Source: Candidatus Brocadia sp.
Lineage (GTDB): Bacteria; Planctomycetota; Brocadiia; Brocadiales; Brocadiaceae
Length of the DNA stretch: 9,370 nucleotides
NCBI GenBank assembly: GCA_030837935.1
Contig: JAUQXU010000336.1
Coordinates: 1-9,370 of the forward strand
Reading direction: 5' to 3'
A model generated the notes under the pieces. The model saw only the letters and a program-made list of their open reading frames with translations. It was not told where the DNA came from and made no database searches. Of the stretch, positions 1 through 6,910 are shown one piece after another. The translations under genes were made by a program, and so were the position numbers. Every line of letters starts with the position of its first letter. The stretch's first letter is position 1.

Positions 1-1211
1 GTTGTTGGCATTGGCGTAGGTGTTAATGAAGGATTCGGGGTGGTTGTTGGTGTCGGAGTGTTTGTGGCAAGTTTATAAATTTTGCCACCCAAATCACAAA
101 TATAAACTTCATTATCCTTATCAATTCCAAACGATGAAATATTAATGTTTTCTGTCAATAAAAGCGTATTAGTTGCTGGATTTACGCCATCATACTTTAA
201 TGCCCATATCCTGCCGCTGCAATAATCACCATACAGATATTTTCCATAAAGCCCCGGCAATTTTTTTCCGCGATAAACATAGCCGCCAGTTACTGAGCAC
301 CCGCCCTGATTGTCATGGCCATATTCCCATATTGGCAAGGTAAGTCCCGATGCATCGCAGGTAGAAGCATTAAAGCAGTGATTTCCTTCCATTATCCTCC
401 AGCCATAGTTTTTTCCTTTTTCAACAGCGTCAATCTCTTCCCACAAACCCTGACCCACATCCCCCGCCCATAGCCAGCCTGTTGCAGGATCAAAACTAAA
501 TCTCCAGGGGTTGCGTAAACCATACGCGTAAATTTCTTCTTTAAATCCTTTTGTATTTCCCACAAAAGGATTATCAGGTGGTACACAATAATTTTTATTC
601 CCCGAAGTGCAGTTTACGTCGATACGCAATATCTTTCCAAGGAAAGATGATTTATTTTGTCCGTTATTCTGCGGGTCGCCGGCAGAACCCCCGTCCCCGA
701 GTGCGATATATAAATAGCCGTCGGCACCAAAAGCAAGCTGGCCGCCGTTATGATTCCTGTAAGGCTGGTTTACCTGAAACAAAACACGCTCGCTCTTTTT
801 ATAAGCGGAATTAGGGTTTGTTATGCTGACCGAGTATCGTGCAATAACAGTGCGAAGCGGATTAGATGCCGTGTAATTCACATAAAAGTATCCGTTGTTT
901 TCGTAGTCAGGATGAAAGGCAAGCCCCAGCAACCCTAACTCACCGCCGGCGATTACTTTGTCTTGTATATCTAAAAAAGTCTTTGCTGAATTTACATCTG
1001 AAGTATTTTCAAAAACGGAGATGAGTCCGTGTTGTGATACAACAAAAAGCCTGTTTGTCCCGTCATTGGCATGCTGTAAATCTACCGGATTGTTAAATGA
1101 AAGATTTGGGAATGCATCCTGTAAGATATACTGCTGGTTTCGTTGGGCGTTAGCAGCGCAGGATACATTGAGCGCTAAAAAGAAAATTATCATCATACGA
1201 GAGAATTTCAT
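1..1211 (-). CDS. Exported PQQ-dependent sugar dehydrogenase-like protein (GSDH/HHIP-like beta-propeller), C-terminus cut by window edge
   Basis: An open frame of 403 complete codons runs from an ATG at 1209-1211 off the left edge without a stop. Residues 1-22 form a signal peptide: basic start, hydrophobic core, and an ANA|Q signal peptidase I site after residue 22. The body matches the soluble glucose/sorbosone dehydrogenase family, six-bladed propellers using PQQ to oxidise sugars in the periplasm. Family marks are ELGLLGLAFHPDY (91-103), HNGGQLAFGADGYLYIALGDGG-type blade (154-175), GKILRIDV (192-199), YGLRNPWRFSFD (230-241) and GDVGQ..WEEID (250-261). His154 aligns with the catalytic His of soluble glucose dehydrogenase. 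Cysteines at 201, 209, 280, 285, 305, 331 and 372 suit disulfides outside the cytoplasm. From about residue 384 the chain becomes a Thr/Pro-rich linker, suggesting a further surface or cell-wall domain beyond the edge. No strong ribosome site precedes the ATG. The substrate is unknown, and some relatives are not dehydrogenases. Confidence 0.85.
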   Translation of the reverse strand, partial: MKFSRMMIIFFLALNVSCAANAQRNQQYILQDAFPNLSFNNPVDLQHANDGTNRLFVVSQHGLISVFENTSDVNSAKTFLDIQDKVIAGGELGLLGLAFHPDYENNGYFYVNYTASNPLRTVIARYSVSITNPNSAYKKSERVLFQVNQPYRNHNGGQLAFGADGYLYIALGDGGSAGDPQNNGQNKSSFLGKILRIDVNCTSGNKNYCVPPDNPFVGNTKGFKEEIYAYGLRNPWRFSFDPATGWLWAGDVGQGLWEEIDAVEKGKNYGWRIMEGNHCFNASTCDASGLTLPIWEYGHDNQGGCSVTGGYVYRGKKLPGLYGKYLYGDYCSGRIWALKYDGVNPATNTLLLTENINISSFGIDKDNEVYICDLGGKIYKLATNTPTPTTTPNPSLTPTPMPT

Positions 1212-1323
1212 ATTATATTTACTATAACATCTTAAACCGACAAATATAACAGAAAATACAGATACAAGGTAGATATAACATCGTTTCATCTGGTCCCGAT
1301 GGTTCAATTTGCCGTTTACAGAA

Positions 1324-3048
1324 TCAGCGAATGCCCGCATCCAAATTAAGTTTTAACCGGTTGGCTAACTCGTGCTCAACCCTGGCCTTATCCGGCATAT
1401 TAGTTTCGTAGTATATCTTTGCCAAATTGTAATGATACGTTGCATTATTCGGGTCCAAAGCAATCGCCTTATTGAATTCTTCAATGGCTGCGTCTGCCTG
1501 TCTATTCTTAAAAAGCGTAATCGCCAAATTATTATGGGTATCACCATTTTTAGGGTCTATTTTTAAGGCATTTTTGTATTCCTGTATTGAAGCATCATAC
1601 ATGCCTTTTTTGTCATAGGCAAGTCCAAGATTGTAATGTGCTGTAGGATACCTGTATTGCACTTCAGATGCTTTTGATAGGGCAATAGTATATTCTTCTA
1701 TGGCCTTATCAATGAGACCTTGTTGAAAATACTCCTTTCCCATGTTGTTATGAGCATTAAAACTGCAAGACGTGTGATGCACTGCGTAAGACCATAAGGT
1801 TGATACATCAAACCAAATCCTGTTGTGTCTTATCGTATGTATCAAATAAGGAACAAGCACAACAATCAGACAAATCAGAGTAACAGAACGACGGGCCTGA
1901 GCAAATGTGTGTAGTTTGAGAATGAGCATTCCCAGCAGCAGACAGAATCCCAGCGAAGGGAGGTACAAGTATCTTTCTGCCATGATGTTTCCAATTGCTA
2001 TAATGTTCATAACCGGTATCAGCGTAATAACTCCCCATAAAAGGGAAAACGTTATTCCCTTTTCCTTTTTATAAAGTCTCAGGGTAATTACTATACTACA
2101 AATCAACAAGCCGGCAGACAGGAGAAATGTGGGTTTAATAGCTGTTGTTTCAAATAAGACATGATAGTCCGGATTAAGAATCGCAGGAAAGAAGCATTGT
2201 TTAATATAAGAAGCTATCACCTTTGCCATAGTGAGGACATTAATTATCATACTATTTCCAGGATAGGCCACGTGTTCGATGGTGCTTTTAAGGAATACCA
2301 GTCTGAGGAGAATATAGCCGATACCGATCAATATGAATCCGGGGTAATATCTCAGGATTCTTGTCTTCAGCGGAAGATTTGACTGTAGAAAGAGCAAGTC
2401 TGCCGCAAAAACAATTAAGGGCAAGGAAATGGCCATTTCCTTGGAAAGCAGGGCAAAGGCATACGTCAAAAGTGACAGGGCATAAAAGGTTTTTTTATAT
2501 TCTGATGCATGAAGTTTTACATAAAAGAATAAGGAGAGAAGAAAAAAGGTTGCACAAAATAAATCTTCCCGAAATCCAACAGAATTTATGGTCTCTGTAA
2601 GAATGGGATGTGTGCTGAAAAACAAACCGGTTACCGCACCGAGTTTAAGGCTATGGATTATTCTTAACACTAAAAAAAATACCAAAAAGACATTGCCTGT
2701 ATGAATTAACAGATTTGTCAGATGAAACCCGGATGCATTGAGACCCCATAGAGAGTAATCTATAAAATACGACAAGGTAACAAGAGGGCGATAGCTGAGT
2801 TCTCCCGATATCCTGAAGTAATCGCTGTGAAAAAGTGACGGAAAATACTTCCAATCCTTTATGAAGGGATTATTCACAATAACCCTGAAATCATCGAATA
2901 CAAATTGATGGTGAAGGGTATTCAGGTATGCGAGAAATGAAATCAAAGAAATCAGAATGGGCAGGAGAATTCGATAGTTTCTGGTCAAGGAAGACGATTC
3001 GTTCAAACAATGTACTTGTGATTTATGCCCTTGGATGCGCCTTGTCAT
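1324..3048 (-). CDS. Polytopic membrane protein with TMTC-like GT-C glycosyltransferase half and C-terminal TPR repeats
   Basis: This 574-residue protein has about ten hydrophobic segments between residues 26 and 405, then a soluble tail of roughly four TPR units (about 431-464, 468-501, 502-535, 536-569; e.g. AHYNLGLAYDKKGMYDASIQ). The first loop after the first membrane segment holds FDD (51-53), the acidic position expected in GT-C lipid-phosphate-sugar transferases. RPL (87-89), a FHLTNLLIH stretch (108-116), HP.LTE (147-152), SKE (202-204) and AERYLYLPSLGF (358-369) resemble the eukaryotic TMTC O-mannosyltransferases and their bacterial relatives. A plausible role is transfer of a sugar from a lipid carrier to a protein on the outer face of the membrane, but donor and acceptor cannot be read from sequence. 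The start lies 26 bp inside the end of xerC, suggesting translational coupling. A TTG at codon 15 is an alternative start. The downstream dehydrogenase gene has the same orientation, 112 bp away. Confidence 0.8.
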   Translation of the reverse strand: MTRRIQGHKSQVHCLNESSSLTRNYRILLPILISLISFLAYLNTLHHQFVFDDFRVIVNNPFIKDWKYFPSLFHSDYFRISGELSYRPLVTLSYFIDYSLWGLNASGFHLTNLLIHTGNVFLVFFLVLRIIHSLKLGAVTGLFFSTHPILTETINSVGFREDLFCATFFLLSLFFYVKLHASEYKKTFYALSLLTYAFALLSKEMAISLPLIVFAADLLFLQSNLPLKTRILRYYPGFILIGIGYILLRLVFLKSTIEHVAYPGNSMIINVLTMAKVIASYIKQCFFPAILNPDYHVLFETTAIKPTFLLSAGLLICSIVITLRLYKKEKGITFSLLWGVITLIPVMNIIAIGNIMAERYLYLPSLGFCLLLGMLILKLHTFAQARRSVTLICLIVVLVPYLIHTIRHNRIWFDVSTLWSYAVHHTSCSFNAHNNMGKEYFQQGLIDKAIEEYTIALSKASEVQYRYPTAHYNLGLAYDKKGMYDASIQEYKNALKIDPKNGDTHNNLAITLFKNRQADAAIEEFNKAIALDPNNATYHYNLAKIYYETNMPDKARVEHELANRLKLNLDAGIR

Positions 3049-3892
3049 ATACCTGCTTCAGCCGTTCCGTGGTTATATGGGTATAGATTTGAGTCGTGGA
3101 AAGGTTGGCGTGACCCAGGAGCTCTTGTACAGACCGCAAATCGGCACCGCGGTCCAACAAGTGGGTTGCAAAGCTGTGCCGAAAGGTATGGGGAGAAATA
3201 TTAAGACTCAAACCAGCCATTTTTACATACTTTTCCAGCATCCTTGCTACACTGCGCCCGGTAAGACGTCCACCCCGCTTGTTCAAAAAAAGGGCTTTAT
3301 TATCAGACCCCCTTTTGCTCAGATACGACCGTATGGCATCGAGGGCATGATTCCCGATAGGTTGTAAACGTTCTTTTTTGCCCTTTCCCCTTACTTTAAC
3401 AACCTCATTGAAATAGTCTATATCTTCAATGTCAATTCCTACCACCTCACTTACCCTCATACCCGTACTGTATAAGGTCTCCATGATAGCCCTGTCACGG
3501 ATGCCTGACGCAGTATTCAAAGCCGGTAAATTTAAAAGAGTTTCAGCCTCAGTGACGCTCATAAAGCCAGGGAGTTTCTTGTCCAGTTTGGGCGCCCGGA
3601 TATTCTCCAAAGGGTTGCACTTTAAGATGCCTTCACGACACAAATATTTATACATGGATCGGACAGATACTACTTTTCTGGCAATCGTGGTCTTAGAATA
3701 GTCCTGTCTTTTCAAAAAGGCGAGAAATCCTCTCAGGAATAAGCGGGTAACATTTCCAAGATCATGGCATTCTTCGGCGATAAGAAATGAAAGATATTGA
3801 TGCAAGTCATTCCGATATGCCCTTAAGGTCTGCGATGAAAAATTTCTGTTGTGCTCAATATGGGCAAGGTACTTATTAATATAATCCTGCAT
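3023..3892 (-). CDS. xerC: Tyrosine recombinase XerC
   Basis: The 289-residue protein has the usual length and layout of XerC/XerD: a SAM-like DNA-binding domain (about 1-90, with T22..AY..DL) and a C-terminal catalytic domain. The full active-site set is visible: Arg146 (STGMRVSE), Lys170 (VRGKGKK), His235 and Arg238 (PHTFRHSFATHLL), His261 (LLGHANLSTTQIYTH) and the nucleophile Tyr270. The ending VYDKAHPRA is typical of XerC rather than XerD. Known XerC proteins act with XerD at dif to resolve chromosome dimers; some relatives serve integrons or phages. The start at 3890-3892 follows an AAAGGG ribosome site that sits inside a 17 bp palindrome. A promoter-like pair lies about 90 bp upstream. 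It is the first gene of a probable leftward unit with the overlapping membrane protein. I saw no integron or att site beside it. Confidence 0.88.
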   Translation of the reverse strand: MQDYINKYLAHIEHNRNFSSQTLRAYRNDLHQYLSFLIAEECHDLGNVTRLFLRGFLAFLKRQDYSKTTIARKVVSVRSMYKYLCREGILKCNPLENIRAPKLDKKLPGFMSVTEAETLLNLPALNTASGIRDRAIMETLYSTGMRVSEVVGIDIEDIDYFNEVVKVRGKGKKERLQPIGNHALDAIRSYLSKRGSDNKALFLNKRGGRLTGRSVARMLEKYVKMAGLSLNISPHTFRHSFATHLLDRGADLRSVQELLGHANLSTTQIYTHITTERLKQVYDKAHPRA

Positions 3893-3893
3893 A

Positions 3894-3910
3894 GATTAAA
3901 CCCTTTAATC
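3894..3910 (-). promoter_or_regulatory. Palindrome covering the xerC ribosome-binding site
   Basis: GATTAAA-CCC-TTTAATC is a perfect 7 bp inverted repeat with a 3-base centre. On the xerC strand the centre reads GGG and forms the core of the AAAGGG Shine-Dalgarno-like stretch, one base before the spacing to the ATG. The site could be a weak RNA hairpin hiding the ribosome site or a protein operator, and it may equally be chance in AT-rich DNA. A second small stem, ACAGAG/CTCTGT (3920-3936), lies just upstream in the same leader. Confidence 0.4.
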
Positions 3911-3981
3911 ACAGGGTTCACAGAGAAAAACTCTGTACATCCCCCCGGTCCGATGTTCTTTCGTTTCACTGATAATTTTTG

Positions 3982-4010
3982 ATGTTAGCATACTCAGATT
4001 TAAATGACAA
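3982..4010 (-). promoter_or_regulatory. Putative sigma-70 promoter of xerC (extended -10)
   Basis: On the minus strand TTGTCA (4005-4010, five of six bases of TTGACA) is followed after 17 bases by TAACAT (3982-3987, four of six), preceded by TG-N, an extended -10 feature. Transcription would begin near 3975, giving a leader of roughly 80 bases that contains both small hairpins before xerC. Confidence 0.5.
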
Positions 4011-4052
4011 GGTAAAAAACGGCATTTTAAGGCACAGGACAGGCGATTTACC

Positions 4053-4081
4053 TTGACAATAATTTGCACCACATCTAGAAT
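4053..4081 (+). promoter_or_regulatory. Putative sigma-70 promoter of pabB-pabC
   Basis: A perfect TTGACA (4053-4058), a 17-base spacer and TAGAAT (4076-4081, five of six) form a near-consensus promoter. Predicted start near 4088 leaves a leader of about 38 bases to the pabB ATG. It is divergent from the xerC promoter; the two -35 boxes are about 42 bp apart. Confidence 0.65.
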
Positions 4082-4125
4082 TACTCACCTTACGAAAAAA
4101 TTTTACGTGTACTACCACATGTTAT

Positions 4126-5562
4126 ATGAATTCAAACAAAAACATAACCGGTGAAATAGTTATCCATGAAGTCAAGGATGCCTGCACCCCTTTAGAGGCA
4201 TTTTGTCGTCTGGCTTCCCATGCAAACGTGTTTTTTCTTGACAGCGCTCTGCCGGTAAAAGGGATTTCCCGATATTCGTTTTTAGGTGCCAATCCCTTTT
4301 TAATAATGAAGGCAAAACGGCGCAAAATCACCCTGACCGATAATACCGGCACTCTTGAAATTGAAGGAAATCCCTTTGAACACCTGCGTGAGTTACTCAA
4401 TCAGTTTTCATTAAAGAACACCATGGAATCCATCCCGTTTCCATGCGGCGTTATTGGGTATTTCGGCTACGACCTGTGTCATTTTATAGAAAGGCTACCC
4501 GGCAAGGCCGTGGACGATATGGGCCTGCCAGATATGTATATGGGGTTTTATGACACCATGATATCGTATGATAATTTTCTGAATACTTGCCACGTCATCG
4601 GGGTGGATTTTGGTTTAGATAATACACAAAAAGATAGAATGGAACACATGGATAACCTGTTGTGCAGGCAATCCGATGCAGGATATAAAGCCGGAGATTA
4701 TATGCCCGACCCGGTTATATCTGAACCTGCGCTGAAATTTAATTTCACCAAAGAACTCTATATGGATGCAATCGGACGCATCAAGGATTATATTACCGCC
4801 GGGGATGTCTATCAGGTCAATCTCTCGCAACGCATAGAGACGCACATTGATATCCCCCCCTATGAGTTGTATAAAAAATTACGCTCGATAAATCCGGCTC
4901 CGTTTTCGGGTTACCTGGCCTTTGACGATGTTGCCATCATCAGTTCCTCTCCCGAACGATTCCTCAAAGTCAACGACAGACATGTTCAAACTCGTCCTAT
5001 CAAAGGTACGCGGCCGCGCGGTGGAGATACCAGGACAGATGAGATGATGAAACAAGCCTTACTCTCAAGTCCGAAGGATAATGCAGAGCTTACCATGATT
5101 ATTGACCTGGAGCGTAACGATCTTGGACGTGTCTGCGATTACGGTTCTGTCAGAGTCACAGAAAGAAAGGTTTTAGAGACTTATCCCACGGTATATCACC
5201 TGGTTTCTACCATTGAGGGGGATTTATATGAACGCCATGATTTCATAGATCTGCTCAAGGCCACGTTCCCCGGCGGCTCCATCACCGGGGCGCCAAAGAT
5301 ACGCGCCATGCAGATCATTGACGAACTCGAACCCACCCAGCGCAGCGTATACACAGGGGCTATAGGTTATATCGGATTTAACGGCAACGCAGACCTGAAT
5401 ATCGCTATACGCACCTATATTATGAAGGGCAAGACCGTATACTTTCAGGTGGGAAGCGGCATCGTGGCCGATTCTCATGCGGAAGAAGAATATGAAGAGA
5501 CCATGCACAAGGCCAAGGCCCTCATTGATTCATTAAAAACATGCCCAACGTCATTTTCTTAA
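4126..5562 (+). CDS. pabB: Aminodeoxychorismate synthase component I (PabB)
   Basis: The 478-residue protein is a full-length chorismate-utilising enzyme. PabB joins ammonia, normally delivered by the PabA glutaminase, to chorismate to make 4-amino-4-deoxychorismate, the precursor of p-aminobenzoate and folate in the cytoplasm. The catalytic half shows GDVYQVNLSQR (226-236), ISSSPERFL (272-280), PIKGTRPRGG (291-300), ERNDLGRVC (329-337), FPGGSITGAPK (381-391) and GSGIVADS (443-450). Lys293 in PIKGT is the lysine nucleophile that marks PabB; anthranilate synthase TrpE has PIAGT there. The N-terminal half has SRYSFLGANP (48-57), as expected of the family. No clear ribosome site precedes the ATG at 4126, but no better in-frame start exists. 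It overlaps pabC by 22 bp, supporting the assignment of both. PabA is absent here; it may be encoded elsewhere or shared with TrpG. Confidence 0.93.
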   Translation: MNSNKNITGEIVIHEVKDACTPLEAFCRLASHANVFFLDSALPVKGISRYSFLGANPFLIMKAKRRKITLTDNTGTLEIEGNPFEHLRELLNQFSLKNTMESIPFPCGVIGYFGYDLCHFIERLPGKAVDDMGLPDMYMGFYDTMISYDNFLNTCHVIGVDFGLDNTQKDRMEHMDNLLCRQSDAGYKAGDYMPDPVISEPALKFNFTKELYMDAIGRIKDYITAGDVYQVNLSQRIETHIDIPPYELYKKLRSINPAPFSGYLAFDDVAIISSSPERFLKVNDRHVQTRPIKGTRPRGGDTRTDEMMKQALLSSPKDNAELTMIIDLERNDLGRVCDYGSVRVTERKVLETYPTVYHLVSTIEGDLYERHDFIDLLKATFPGGSITGAPKIRAMQIIDELEPTQRSVYTGAIGYIGFNGNADLNIAIRTYIMKGKTVYFQVGSGIVADSHAEEEYEETMHKAKALIDSLKTCPTSFS

Positions 5563-6398
5563 ACGATACGATTGTGGAAGAAACTGCCGGACGCCTGAGC
5601 ACCCTGGATCGGGGATTTCTCTATGGGGATGGGATATTTGAAACCCTCAGGTCCTACAACAAAAAACCATTTCAACTGGAAGACCACGTTACACGCCTCT
5701 CGCATTCTGCACGGTATTTTGATATCCCTTTTCGTTATACGACTCAGCAAATACGACCGATCATTGAACAACTTCTTACCCTGAATGATTTTCAGGATGC
5801 CTACATCCGTATGACATTGTCCCGCGGATTGGGAACTCACGGCCTTATCCCCGCAGATACATGCAATCCCACCTTTGTGATCCACACGAAACCATTCGTT
5901 ACCTATTCAGCATCCTGGTATAAAACAGGCATATCGCTTATCACTTCCGGCCTCCGGAGAAGCGTCACCTGCCCCATCTCAAGTCATAAAACCTTAAACT
6001 ATTTAACCAACTACCTGATTAAAAAGGAGGCGATTGGGAAGGGTGTTCATGACGCCATTATTCTCAACACCAATAACCACGTTGCCGAATGTGCCGTAAG
6101 CAATATCTTTCTTGTTGAGAAAGATACCGTTCTTACCCCTTCGCTGGCGGCCAACATCCTGCCTGGTGTTACACGCAGAACCATCCTGGAGTTATGTAAA
6201 GAAAATGGCATTCATGTTTCAGAGGGGCTTTTCGGGCTGGAAAGAGTCCTGGCGGCCAACGAGGTCTTCCTCACCAATTCCCTTATGGAAGTCATGCCGG
6301 TCTCTCAGATTGACGGACTGCCCATAGGAAGCGCTGTACCAGGCGTCATAACAAGCCTTTTGCATGATAAATATACTGAGGAGGTTCATAGATCGTGA
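5541..6398 (+). CDS. pabC: 4-amino-4-deoxychorismate lyase (PabC), class IV PLP aminotransferase fold
   Basis: The 285-residue protein belongs to the fold-type IV PLP enzymes. Seen are DRGFLYGDGIFETLR (23-37), the Schiff-base lysine Lys150 in SSHKTLNYL, the acidic PLP partner Glu183 in ECAVSNIF, LPGVTRR (207-213) and LTNSLMEVMPV (244-254). The TNSLMEV form fits the lyase better than branched-chain aminotransferases, and no R.H motif of D-amino-acid aminotransferases is evident. The lyase removes pyruvate from aminodeoxychorismate to give p-aminobenzoate. The 22 bp overlap with pabB makes this the second step of the same pathway and suggests coupled translation. Odd feature: the last eight codons (YTEEVHRS) and the stop lie inside the left copy of repeat element A, so the native C-terminus may have been replaced when that element inserted. 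Branched-chain aminotransferase is the main alternative. Confidence 0.88.
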   Translation: MPNVIFLNDTIVEETAGRLSTLDRGFLYGDGIFETLRSYNKKPFQLEDHVTRLSHSARYFDIPFRYTTQQIRPIIEQLLTLNDFQDAYIRMTLSRGLGTHGLIPADTCNPTFVIHTKPFVTYSASWYKTGISLITSGLRRSVTCPISSHKTLNYLTNYLIKKEAIGKGVHDAIILNTNNHVAECAVSNIFLVEKDTVLTPSLAANILPGVTRRTILELCKENGIHVSEGLFGLERVLAANEVFLTNSLMEVMPVSQIDGLPIGSAVPGVITSLLHDKYTEEVHRS

Positions 6399-6680
6399 TT
6401 TTATTTTGAAATTCCTAACGATAAATTAATACTATTCAATGAAAGCGCTATGAATCCCGTAGGGATGAAATGGTTATAGAAGATTGCATAAAAAAACCGA
6501 CGATAAACCCCTAAGGGGTGATATAATCGTTTTTCTGTAAAATGGCCCGGCGTGTCCATCATGCCATCCCTTTGGGATTGGGTGTTGTTTTCGGTTTTTT
6601 CATCTATAATCATTTTACCCCTTCGGGGTTCTTGTTTTCATATTTTTAATAAATCACAATGAATGAACACGTTTAGTATA
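6372..6680 (+). mobile_element. MITE-like element A, left copy
   Basis: This 309 bp unit recurs in inverted orientation beyond alr with roughly 22 differences by hand count, about 93% identity. Both ends read TATACT-N6-GTTCAT facing inwards (6372-6389 and 6663-6680), which is an 18 bp imperfect terminal repeat; a TA at each edge could be a target duplication. Inside are four 13 bp palindromes with 3-base centres: ATCCC/GGGAT at 6454-6466, ACCCC/GGGGT at 6507-6519, ATCCC/GGGAT at 6566-6578 and ACCCC/GGGGT at 6617-6629. The two halves are themselves loosely palindromic (TGGTTATAGA and TCTATAATCA, AAAACCGA and TCGGTTTT). No transposase is present. A 70-codon minus-strand frame inside is not conserved in the other copy, so I treat the unit as non-coding. 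Its left end forms the end of pabC. Confidence 0.75.
6500..6534 (+). terminator. Possible rho-independent terminator for pabBC within element A
   Basis: ACGAT (6500-6504) pairs with ATCGT (6526-6530) around an inner ACCCC-TAA-GGGGT hairpin (6507-6519), and the stem runs into a TTTTT tract (6530-6534). It lies about 100 bp behind the pabC stop and has the right polarity. The inner stem is damaged in the other A copy (ACCCCTATGCGGT on the equivalent strand), so any terminator role is specific to this copy. Confidence 0.35.
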
Positions 6681-6692
6681 CAGGACATTAAC

Positions 6693-6804
6693 CTAACCAG
6701 AACGAGTCGGTACTCGTAGCGCTGGAGGTGTCCCCCGCTGGCGGGGGTTAGGGGGTGGATATCCCCAGACAAAATGCCGACCACAAGGGATCGGCGCTAC
6801 AATT
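6693..6804 (+). repeat. Repeat B, left copy (112 bp)
   Basis: The segment matches 8473-8584 at 100 of 112 positions without gaps and in the same orientation. It contains CCCCCGC-TG-GCGGGGG (6732-6747) and a GGGG/CCCC stem around GATAT. GTAGCGCTG near its left side has a one-mismatch inverted partner, CGGCGCTAC, near its right side. GTCGG on the left also has a partner, GCCGAC, placed so that the two pairings interleave rather than nest. It has no convincing coding frame and resembles a dispersed intergenic palindromic element. It starts 12 bp to the right of element A. Confidence 0.7.
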
Positions 6805-6901
6805 ACTGCTTGTTCCCAAACTCCTGTTTGGGAACACAATTGCAGAGAAACTGAGTTTCTCGTCCATTACACTCCCAAACAGGAGTTTGGGAGCGAGCAG
6901 T
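6805..6901. repeat. Palindromic element C, cloverleaf-like, behind alr
   Basis: An outer stem ACTGCT (6805-6810) / AGCAGT (6896-6901) encloses three hairpins. These are GTTCCCAAAC-TCCT-GTTTGGGAAC (6812-6835), GAGAAACT-G-AGTTTCTC (6845-6861) and CTCCCAAAC-AGGA-GTTTGGGAG (6872-6893). The first and third are near-exact reverse complements, so the whole 97 bp is a palindrome of palindromes. It begins 9 bp beyond the alr stop. The hairpins lack a following T-tract on either strand, so it is not a classic terminator. It may affect alr mRNA stability or simply be a dispersed repeat. Confidence 0.7.
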
Positions 6902-6910
6902 TGAAAAAGG

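Noticed and set aside
551..1227. Several plus-strand open frames of 60-90 codons
   Set aside because: They lie opposite the dehydrogenase-like gene, whose minus-strand frame has clear family motifs throughout; the plus frames have none.
1208..1240. AT-rich TATAACATCTTAAAC stretch resembling half of a dif site
   Set aside because: Only one arm is vaguely similar, the other does not fit the XerC/XerD consensus, and the stretch lies in the leader of the dehydrogenase gene.
5541..6398. pabC product as a D-amino-acid aminotransferase working with alr
   Set aside because: The overlap with pabB, the TNSLMEV motif and the lack of the R.H substrate motif favour the lyase; alr is on the other strand in a separate repeat-bounded segment.
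6401..6613. A 70-codon minus-strand open frame inside left element A
   Set aside because: The equivalent frame in the right copy starts the same way but stops after 34 codons, and the frame runs through the palindromes. It looks like a spurious product of repeat DNA.
6812..6893. Repeated CCCAAAC hairpins considered as a CRISPR or integron attC site
   Set aside because: There are only two inverted copies with no spacers, and the attC core sites are absent. The structure fits a dispersed palindrome better.
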